A stretch of 64,000 nucleotides of DNA from Corynebacterium wankanglinii (GTDB lineage Bacteria; Actinomycetota; Actinomycetes; Mycobacteriales; Mycobacteriaceae): positions 1,178,001 to 1,242,000 of the forward strand of contig CP061031.1 in NCBI GenBank assembly GCA_014490595.1, written 5' to 3'. The notes below the pieces were generated by a model, which made no database searches, was not told the origin of the DNA, and saw nothing but the letters and a program-made list of their open reading frames with translations. A program made the position numbers and the translations under genes. Positions 49,744 to 64,000 of this stretch are shown piece by piece (position 1 is the stretch's first letter; every line of letters starts with the position of its first letter).

Positions 49744-50918
49744 GCGACTTCGCTGCGCGCTGGTCAGGCGCGCTCCTAGACACGTACCCGGCACCGCCTG
49801 TGGAGCTGGTGTCCGGCGCAGGCGCCACCGTGACCGACGCGGACGGCAACACGTACATCGATATGCTCGCGGGCATAGCGGTCAACGCCCTAGGCCACGG
49901 GCACCCGGCTGTGGTGGAAGCGGTGAGCAGCCAGATTTCCACCCTCGGCCACGTGTCCAACCTGTTCGGCTCCCGCCCCGTAGTCGAGCTCGCGGAAGCG
50001 CTACGAGCCCGAGTAGGAGATGAGACCGCTCGCGTGTTCTTCTCCAATTCTGGAGCCGAAGCAAACGAGGCCGCGTTCAAACTCGCCCGCCTGACCGGGC
50101 GCCGTCGCATCCTCGCCGCAGAGCGTGGCTTCCATGGGCGCACCATGGGGGCGCTGGCGCTGACCGGGCAGCCGGATAAACAGGCGGCGTTTGAACCGCT
50201 CCCTGCAGGGGTGGAGTACTACCCCTACGGCGATGTCGAAGCTTTGCGGGAACTGGTGTTGGAAGATCCGGACGATACTGCGGCAATCATCCTTGAGCCG
50301 ATCCAGGGGGAAACCGGCGTTATCCCCGCCCCGGAGGGTTTTTTGCCGGCGGTGCGTGAGCTATGTGACGCCAATGGCATCCTCCTCATCGCGGACGAGG
50401 TGCAAACCGGAGTGGGCCGCACCGGGGACTTCTTCGCCTTCCAACACGACGGCATCTTGCCGGACGTGATCACCATGGCGAAAGGTCTGGGTGGCGGGCT
50501 GCCCATCGGCGCCACCATCGCTCGCGGGGCCGCAGCTGGCCTGTTCTCCCCGGGCAGCCACGGCACCACGTTCGGCGGCAACCCGGTCGCTTGTGCGGCG
50601 GCCGGTGCGGTCCTCGGCACCATCGATGGCGAGTTTCTTGCCGAGGTGCGCCGTAAAGGCCGGCTGCTTATGGACGAAGCTTCGCACCTGCCCGGGGTTG
50701 CGTCCGTGCGCGGACGTGGCCTGATGGTCGGGGTGGTGCTGGATGCGCCGGTGGCGAAGCTCGTCGTCAAGCATGGGCTCGAGCGCGGGATCATCGTGAA
50801 CGCGCCGGCAGACGACGTCATTCGCCTCACACCGCCCCTGGTTATAAGCGATGATGAAATCCGTGCCGCGGTTGCGCGTCTTTCCGAGGCGATCGCGGAC
50901 GCGAAAGAAGGGAGCTAG
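49740..50918 (+). CDS. argD: Acetylornithine aminotransferase
   Basis: PLP-dependent transaminase converting N-acetylglutamate semialdehyde to N-acetylornithine; 392 residues. The Schiff-base lysine lies in [16 protein letters not shown] at about residue 247. Other class III landmarks are [46 protein letters not shown] and [15 protein letters not shown]. The ATG overlaps the argB stop and argF follows after 3 nt, so the genes are tightly coupled. Confidence 0.95.
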   Translation: MSDFAARWSGALLDTYPAPPVELVSGAGATVTDADGNTYIDMLAGIAVNALGHGHPAVVEAVSSQISTLGHVSNLFGSRPVVELAEALRARVGDETARVFFSNSGAEANEAAFKLARLTGRRRILAAERGFHGRTMGALALTGQPDKQAAFEPLPAGVEYYPYGDVEALRELVLEDPDDTAAIILEPIQGETGVIPAPEGFLPAVRELCDANGILLIADEVQTGVGRTGDFFAFQHDGILPDVITMAKGLGGGLPIGATIARGAAAGLFSPGSHGTTFGGNPVACAAAGAVLGTIDGEFLAEVRRKGRLLMDEASHLPGVASVRGRGLMVGVVLDAPVAKLVVKHGLERGIIVNAPADDVIRLTPPLVISDDEIRAAVARLSEAIADAKEGS

Positions 50919-52357
<1,439 letters not shown>

Positions 52358-52368
52358 GCGCCGCGACC

Positions 52369-52384
52369 TCAATAATTTTTTCAA
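52369..52384. promoter_or_regulatory. Possible ARG box upstream of argG
   Basis: TCAATAATTTTTTCAA is an A+T-rich imperfect palindrome resembling ArgR sites. It lies between argR and argG, 24 nt before the argG ATG and just ahead of its GGAGA ribosome-binding site. Confidence 0.35.
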
Positions 52385-52408
52385 CTTCTATAAGGAGAAT
52401 CTGCAAAC

Positions 52409-55059
<2,651 letters not shown>

Positions 55060-55200
55060 ACCGCCGTTAGCGGCGCCAAACCTTTAACCCCACAGGGCCC
55101 CAGTGGTCTTGTGGGGTGAGTTGTTGCTGCAGGCGGAGCACTTGGTCTTTCCAAGACGCGACGGCCGGTTTACTACCGGCTGCAGGTACGATCCCAAACT

Positions 55201-55380
55201 ATGAGTCTTGACCCGAAGCTTCTCAATGTCCTCGCGTGCCCTCAAGACAAGGGGCCGCTCGAGTACGACGAGGACCGGCAGCTGCTGGTCAATGAGCGCC
55301 TCGGCATCGCCTATCGCATCGACGACGGCATTCCGGTCCTGCTTATCGACGAAGCAGAGCCCCACACCCCGGCGAACTAG
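55201..55380 (+). CDS. Trm112-like small protein
   Basis: A 59-residue protein of the Trm112 family, whose members activate methyltransferases in eukaryotes; the bacterial role is unclear. It shows LDPKLLNVLACPQDKGPLEY and YRIDDGIPVLLIDEA, and keeps one of the cysteines of the zinc ribbon. TACGAT ends 8 nt before the ATG, suggesting leaderless expression. tyrS follows after 12 nt. Confidence 0.85.
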   Translation: MSLDPKLLNVLACPQDKGPLEYDEDRQLLVNERLGIAYRIDDGIPVLLIDEAEPHTPAN

Positions 55381-55392
55381 AAGAAAGTAACC

Positions 55393-56661
55393 ATGACTTC
55401 CACCAACATCATCGACGAGCTGACGTGGCGCGGTTTGATCAACCAGTCCACAGATCTAGACAACCTGCGTGACGCTACCGCAGAGCCCATCACCCTGTAC
55501 TGCGGCTTTGATCCAACCGGGCCGTCACTGCACGCCGGGCACCTCGTGCCGCTGCTCATGCTCCGACGCTTCCAAGAAGCGGGGCACACTCCTATCGTGT
55601 TGGCTGGCGGCGCAACCGGGATGATCGGTGACCCGCGAGAGGTCGGGGAGCGCTCGATGAATTCTGAAGACACGGTGAAAGATTGGGCCGCGCGCATTTC
55701 CGGTCAGCTCAAGCGGTTCGTGCATTTCGAGGGTGACAATGCCGCGAAACTAGTCAACAACAACGACTGGACCCGCGATCTCAGCGCCATCGAATTCCTG
55801 AGGGACATCGGTAAGCATTTCTCCCTTTCCACCATGCTCGGCCGCGAGACGGTCAAGCGGCGCCTGGAAAACGATGGCATCTCGTACACCGAGTTCTCCT
55901 ACATGCTCCTGCAGGCTAACGACTTCGTGCAGTTGCGTCGCGAGCACAACTGCATTCTGCAGATCGGAGGCGGGGATCAGTGGGGCAATCTCGTAGCAGG
56001 TGTGGATCTGAACCGCCGTATCGACGGCGCCCAGACCCACGCGCTGACCGTCCCGCTAGTCACGGACTCTGAAGGCAAGAAGTTTGGCAAATCTACCGGC
56101 GGCGGATCCCTCTGGCTCGACCCGGAAATGACCAGCCCGTACACGTGGTACCAGTACTTCGTGAACACGGCCGACGCAGACGTAATCCGATACCTGCGCT
56201 GGTTTACTTTCCTCGATCAGGAGGAGCTTGCGCGTCTCGAAGTAGAGGTTGAGGAGCGTCCCTTCAAACGCGAGGCCCAACGACGGCTGGCCCAGGAAAT
56301 GACCGACCTGGTTCACGGCGTTGAGGCACGCGAAGCCGTTGAACTGGCTTCGCAGGCACTCTTCGGTCGCGCTGAACTTAGTGATTTGGATGAAGCAACG
56401 TTGGCGGCATCCGTTTCCGAAACGGACGTCTTCGAGTTCTCCGGCGCAGATGGAGTAACCATTGTCGACTTGCTGGTAGGCGCCGGTCTATCCGACTCCA
56501 AGGGTGCAGCTCGTCGCGCTGTGAAGGAAGGTGGCGCGTACGTGAACAACGCCCGCATCGAAGACGAAACCTGGTCCCCGTCGGAGGAGGACTACCTGCA
56601 CGGGGCGTGGCTGGTCCTGCGCCGAGGCAAGAAAAACTTCGCTGGGGCGAAGCGCGTGTAA
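55393..56661 (+). CDS. tyrS: Tyrosine-tRNA ligase
   Basis: Class I aminoacyl-tRNA synthetase charging tRNA-Tyr; 422 residues. The HIGH-type motif is [11 protein letters not shown] at about residue 45 and the KMSKS-type motif is KFGKSTGG at about 233. The tyrosine pocket segment QANDFVQL is present. The C-terminal 80 residues form an S4 RNA-binding domain ([20 protein letters not shown]). It has a GAAAG site before the ATG and is followed by a terminator before the rrn operon. Confidence 0.96.
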   Translation: MTSTNIIDELTWRGLINQSTDLDNLRDATAEPITLYCGFDPTGPSLHAGHLVPLLMLRRFQEAGHTPIVLAGGATGMIGDPREVGERSMNSEDTVKDWAARISGQLKRFVHFEGDNAAKLVNNNDWTRDLSAIEFLRDIGKHFSLSTMLGRETVKRRLENDGISYTEFSYMLLQANDFVQLRREHNCILQIGGGDQWGNLVAGVDLNRRIDGAQTHALTVPLVTDSEGKKFGKSTGGGSLWLDPEMTSPYTWYQYFVNTADADVIRYLRWFTFLDQEELARLEVEVEERPFKREAQRRLAQEMTDLVHGVEAREAVELASQALFGRAELSDLDEATLAASVSETDVFEFSGADGVTIVDLLVGAGLSDSKGAARRAVKEGGAYVNNARIEDETWSPSEEDYLHGAWLVLRRGKKNFAGAKRV

Positions 56662-56681
56662 CTAGTCGCTTGCCACTGCGT

Positions 56682-56720
56682 ACACCCAGGCTGAAACACT
56701 GCTTCTGCCTGGGTGTTTGT
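56682..56720 (+). terminator. Intrinsic terminator of tyrS
   Basis: ACACCCAGGC (56682-56691) pairs with GCCTGGGTGT (56707-56716) and is followed by a T-rich stretch. It is 21 nt past tyrS. Confidence 0.85.
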
Positions 56721-56840
56721 GTTGGTTGTTGGTTCGTGGTTATATATCCATCCGTTGCTTCCGAGCGGTTCGGCTGGTCGGAGGGAATGGTTTTAAGTGA
56801 ATAGGGGTTACCGTCTGGTTAACCGGGGTTTAACGTGAGT

Positions 56841-56870
56841 TTGACTTTTGGTTGCCTGGTTGTGTAGCTT
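56841..56870 (+). promoter_or_regulatory. Candidate rrn promoter
   Basis: TTGACT, an 18-nt spacer, and TAGCTT, about 415 nt upstream of the 16S gene. Further upstream (56721-56840) is A+T-richer sequence that may hold additional promoters. Confidence 0.5.
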
Positions 56871-56927
56871 CTAGCGAAGTCGCTTTGCTGGCTGGGACGG
56901 TGTGTTCTGGTTGGTGGGGTGTGCTGG

Positions 56928-56950
56928 TGTTGTTTGAGAACTCGATAGTG
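56928..56950 (+). promoter_or_regulatory. rrn leader antitermination element (boxA-like)
   Basis: The segment TGTTGTTTGAGAACTC followed by GATAGTG matches the conserved actinobacterial rrn leader element containing boxA. A second version occurs in the 16S-23S spacer at 59108. The rest of the leader to 57285 is U+G-rich with no gene. Confidence 0.6.
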
Positions 56951-57285
56951 TGCCAATGTACTTTTGTTGCGTGGGTGTGTTTGCCTGCCTTGTTGTGCAC
57001 TGTGTTGGTGTGTGCCTGTGTTTGGGTGTGTGCCGGTGGTGGCGTGGTTGAATTCCAATAACTAATCGCGTCATTGTTTTGGTTCAGTGTGCGTGGGGTG
57101 TGGTTGAACATGTTTCACGTATATGTTTTTTGATCGGCCCTGTTTTGCCCCGTCGGGTTGGGGTCGGTTGTGTTTGAACCTTTGTAATTTTTGGATTGTG
57201 CCAGTCCGGCACTGCGTTGTGTGGTGTTGGTTGGTTTGTTTTTGGTTGGGTTTTGGGCTTTTCACGGCCTGTTTCTGCTGAAACG

Positions 57286-62276
<4,991 letters not shown>

Positions 62277-62330
62277 ACACCAAACATGTCATAGTTGGTG
62301 CAACACCGCGTAACACAAGCAAGGGTTTTG

Positions 62331-62342
62331 CTCGCGTCCACT
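62331..62342 (+). other. 3' strand of the 23S rRNA processing stem
   Basis: CTCGCGTCCACT is a perfect 12-nt complement of 59129-59140 in the 16S-23S spacer. Pairing would bring the ends of the 23S precursor together for RNase III cleavage. It lies in the 23S-5S spacer (62277-62449), which has no gene. Confidence 0.7.
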
Positions 62343-62449
62343 GTGCAGTCACTGACACAACACACCAACCACCCCGTGTGGTTGGCCAGCAACAATAATT
62401 GCATAGTCGCGCTGCGCTTTGTCGTGGCCGGCATGCCGTTTTTTAAGGT

Positions 62450-62569
62450 GTGTCGGTGGTTGATAGCGGCGGGGAAACGCCCGGTCCCATTCCGAACCCG
62501 GAAGCTAAGCCCGCCCGCGCCGATGGTACTGCCCCCGGGAGGGAGTGGGAGAGTAGGTTACCGCCGACC
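62450..62569 (+). rRNA. 5S ribosomal RNA
   Basis: About 120 nt with the conserved core AAACGCCCGGTCCCATTCCG, AACCCGGAAGCTAAGCCC and GGGAGAGTAGG. The terminal stem GTCGGTGG pairs with CCGCCGAC including one G-U pair. Last gene of the rrn operon. Confidence 0.95.
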
Positions 62570-62585
62570 CAAACTTCACACTTAT

Positions 62586-62619
62586 GCACCCGCCCACACC
62601 ATGTGGGCGGGTGCTTTTT
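62586..62619 (+). terminator. Intrinsic terminator of the rrn operon
   Basis: GCACCCGCCCAC pairs with GTGGGCGGGTGC around a 5-nt loop and is followed by TTTTT, 16 nt past 5S. Confidence 0.93.
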
Positions 62620-62705
62620 CATTGCGTCAACCGCAACCGGGTCACCCCGCAAGCAATCAGCGCGTAATGGGCTGCGTGTGCGGCGGCGCTGATTGTGTGG
62701 TGAAC

Positions 62706-62753
62706 GTCGAGTACCCCAGGTCGAGCACACGCGTGGTCCGGGCCGTACTCGAC
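62706..62753. repeat. Palindromic repeat A, copy 1
   Basis: GTCGAGTAC (62706-62714) and its perfect inverse GTACTCGAC (62745-62753), 48 nt end to end. A conserved second motif GGTCGAGCACAC follows the left arm. Non-coding. Confidence 0.8.
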
Positions 62754-62788
62754 CACCACGCGACGCGGCGGGCCCGCACCACCCGCCC

Positions 62789-62863
62789 GCGCACGATCTG
62801 ACACTGGGCCCAGAATCAGGCCGTGTTCCCCCAGACGCATTGGTGACATGCCACATCATGCGC
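62789..62863. repeat. Palindromic repeat B, copy 1
   Basis: The left arm GCGCACGATCTGACA (62789-62803) is matched by a partly degenerate right arm TGCCACATCATGCGC (62849-62863). Between them lies CTGGGCCCAG, a 10-bp palindrome. About 100 bp around this unit recurs at 63131-63232. Confidence 0.8.
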
Positions 62864-62891
62864 ACACCCATCATGACGGTGCTTCCTGGAA

Positions 62892-62939
62892 GTCGAGTAC
62901 CCCACGTCGAACACACCCCACCACCCGGCCCTACTCGAC
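62892..62939. repeat. Palindromic repeat A, copy 2
   Basis: GTCGAGTAC and CTACTCGAC, 8 of 9 paired, again exactly 48 nt overall; inner motif CGTCGAACACAC. Confidence 0.78.
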
Positions 62940-63051
62940 CATAACCCGCACCACACACCGCAATCAACAGCGGGACTCTGCCTATCGACAGGAGGCCACA
63001 TACGCCGCGGTGGCAGGATCCGCACCTACGATGACGCCTGCTGTGGCGAAA

Positions 63052-63099
63052 GTCGAGTACCCCGGGTCGAGCACACCCCCGTACAGCCACGGACTCGAC
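63052..63099. repeat. Palindromic repeat A, copy 3
   Basis: GTCGAGT pairs with ACTCGAC; exactly 48 nt overall; inner motif GGTCGAGCACAC identical to copy 1. Confidence 0.78.
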
Positions 63100-63150
63100 C
63101 ACCACCACTCGACCTCCGCACCCGACACAGCGGCCCGCACCACCCCGCCC

Positions 63151-63227
63151 GCGCACGATCTGACACTGGGCCCAGAATCAGGCCGTGTTCCCCCTGGTCG
63201 CCATAGGTGATATGTCAGATCATGCGC
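63151..63227. repeat. Palindromic repeat B, copy 2
   Basis: GCGCACGATCTGACA (63151-63165) and TGTCAGATCATGCGC (63213-63227) form a near-perfect 15-bp inverted repeat with the same CTGGGCCCAG palindrome in the loop. The flanks match copy 1 for about 100 bp. Confidence 0.82.
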
Positions 63228-63276
63228 ACACCACCCGGACAACCGCACTGCGTCCAACCACCGTTTATTGCTGGAG

Positions 63277-63325
63277 GTTGAGTACCCCAAGCCGAACACA
63301 CCCCCAAAACCCGGATGAGCTCGAC
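63277..63325. repeat. Palindromic repeat A, copy 4
   Basis: GTTGAG pairs with CTCGAC, keeping the stem through a G-U pair; 49 nt overall; inner motif AGCCGAACACAC. Confidence 0.72.
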
Positions 63326-63417
63326 CACCCGCACCCGAACACCCGAACACCCGGACACTAACCGGGACATATCCGCGGGGATGCGGGACGGGTCTGACTC
63401 GCGGTGGAAGGCTTTCC

Positions 63418-63423
63418 TATAAT
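63418..63423 (+). promoter_or_regulatory. -10 box of the RG-rich protein gene
   Basis: A consensus TATAAT 27 nt before the ATG at 63451. A weak -35 (CTGACT) lies about 18 nt upstream. Confidence 0.6.
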
Positions 63424-63450
63424 GATCGAGATTGGAAACGGAGGTCCCTT

Positions 63451-64000
63451 ATGTCAGGAGTGGACGAAGGAGTCGGTCAGGAGCGTTCGTTCGGAGACGG
63501 AGCGCAACGTGACTCTGGTAGCCGCGGCGAGAAGACCGCGCGGGGTCACCGCGAAAACGCCGCCCGCGAAGAGCGCGACCCCCGCGGGCGCGCAGGCCAC
63601 CGCCGAGATGGTGGCCGTGGTGACGGGCGAGGTCGTGGGGAGGGACGCTCTGAGGGCCGAGGTGGCCGTGACCGGCGTGGCGATAGTCGTGCGCGAACTG
63701 GTGGTCAAAATGGTGGTCGAGGTGGCGGCCGCCATGGTGAAGACCACGGTCAGGGCGGCGATCGGCGCGGTCGCGGTGGCGTGCGGCACGATCGTTCCAA
63801 CCCACGCCGGGAAGGCTTCCGCGAGGACCGGATGGCGCAGAAGGAGCTGGAGCCGGATCTGCCCCAGGACTTGGAGGTCTCGGATTTGGATCCGTCGGTC
63901 CTTCAGGATTTGAAGGTGCTGTCGAAGGACAACGCGGAGCGCGTCGCTAAGCATATGTTGATGGCGACTGACCTGCTTTACGACGACCCGCAGCTGGCCC
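63451..64000 (+). CDS. RG-rich, probable tetratricopeptide-type protein, 3'-truncated by window edge
   Basis: The first 183 residues of a protein running past the window. Residues about 10-130 are extremely rich in Arg and Gly with repeated GGR, RGG and GRG (RGG-box-like), a composition of RNA-binding tails. From about 135 the sequence becomes ordered: DLPQDLEVSDLDPSVLQDLKVLSKDNAERVAKHMLMATDLLYDDPQLA. This resembles the start of an actinobacterial TPR-containing protein often encoded near tyrS; that is recall. GGAGG lies 7 nt before the ATG. Overlapping frames in the same stretch are shadows of this biased composition. Confidence 0.75.
   Translation, partial: MSGVDEGVGQERSFGDGAQRDSGSRGEKTARGHRENAAREERDPRGRAGHRRDGGRGDGRGRGEGRSEGRGGRDRRGDSRARTGGQNGGRGGGRHGEDHGQGGDRRGRGGVRHDRSNPRREGFREDRMAQKELEPDLPQDLEVSDLDPSVLQDLKVLSKDNAERVAKHMLMATDLLYDDPQLA

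Noticed and set aside
62706..63325. CRISPR array
   Set aside because: Repeats are palindromic, few, of two kinds and irregularly spaced, with no uniform spacers and no cas genes.
63404..63913. Alternative plus-strand frame with Val/Ala-rich product
   Set aside because: It is a frame-shifted shadow of the RG-rich gene, which has a consensus -10, a GGAGG site and an ordered continuation.

Overview
The window is a 64 kb piece of a Corynebacterium chromosome. The 16S and 23S rRNA genes are of corynebacterial/actinobacterial type, the coding DNA is G+C-rich, and gene order is actinobacterial: polA beside rpsA-coaE-uvrB, uvrA beside infC-rpmI-rplT, pheST beside an arginine cluster, and tyrS beside the rrn operon. 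The species cannot be named from the sequence alone.

Layout. 1-5.3 kb: ung (partial), a DAK2-domain protein, recG, rsmD and coaD. 5.4-8.0 kb: a polar amino-acid ABC importer on the minus strand. 8.1-9.7 kb: a small exported protein, an XRE regulator coupled to a membrane protein, and a tRNA with anticodon CAA. 9.8-17.2 kb: polA, a YkvI-type transporter, rpsA, coaE and a DUF4259 protein. 17.1-24.1 kb: a minus-strand peptide ABC importer (substrate-binding protein, two permeases, one fused double-ATPase) followed by a choline/carnitine acyltransferase. 24.3-31.3 kb: uvrB, two universal stress proteins, a HelD/HelR-like helicase, a DoxX-like protein with a lysine-rich tail and an MBL-fold hydrolase. 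31.4-35.8 kb: uvrA and infC-rpmI-rplT. 35.8-39.6 kb: a minus-strand locus of sensor kinase, 55-residue exported peptide, LuxR-type response regulator and large secreted protein. 39.6-42.7 kb: an rRNA/tRNA methyltransferase, a hypothetical protein, a protease remnant and a DJ-1/MarR pair. 42.9-56.7 kb: pheST, argCJBDFRGH, a Trm112-like protein and tyrS. 57.3-62.6 kb: a 16S-23S-5S operon without spacer tRNAs. 62.6-63.4 kb: a non-coding block of palindromic repeats. The window ends in an RG-rich protein.

The most interesting candidate system is the 35.8-39.6 kb locus. The kinase, a short exported peptide ending in a two-cysteine motif, and the regulator lie in series. Copies of one 10-bp motif, GAACGAA(A/G)GT, lie just upstream of good promoters for both the peptide and the secreted protein. 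This has the layout of an autoregulated peptide-sensing circuit with a secreted output. That function is inferred.

A caution for all users: about a dozen genes (uvrB, argC, coaE, the peptide importer and others) are interrupted by frameshifts. Each one I worked through can be explained by loss of one or two bases, nearly always G or C in a short run. Restoring them gives full-length proteins. Most lie between 17.8 and 27.6 kb, which points to assembly error rather than gene decay. Coordinates of these genes are given end to end across the shifts.

Many genes have a -10-like hexamer 6-8 nt before the start codon, which predicts widespread leaderless transcription.
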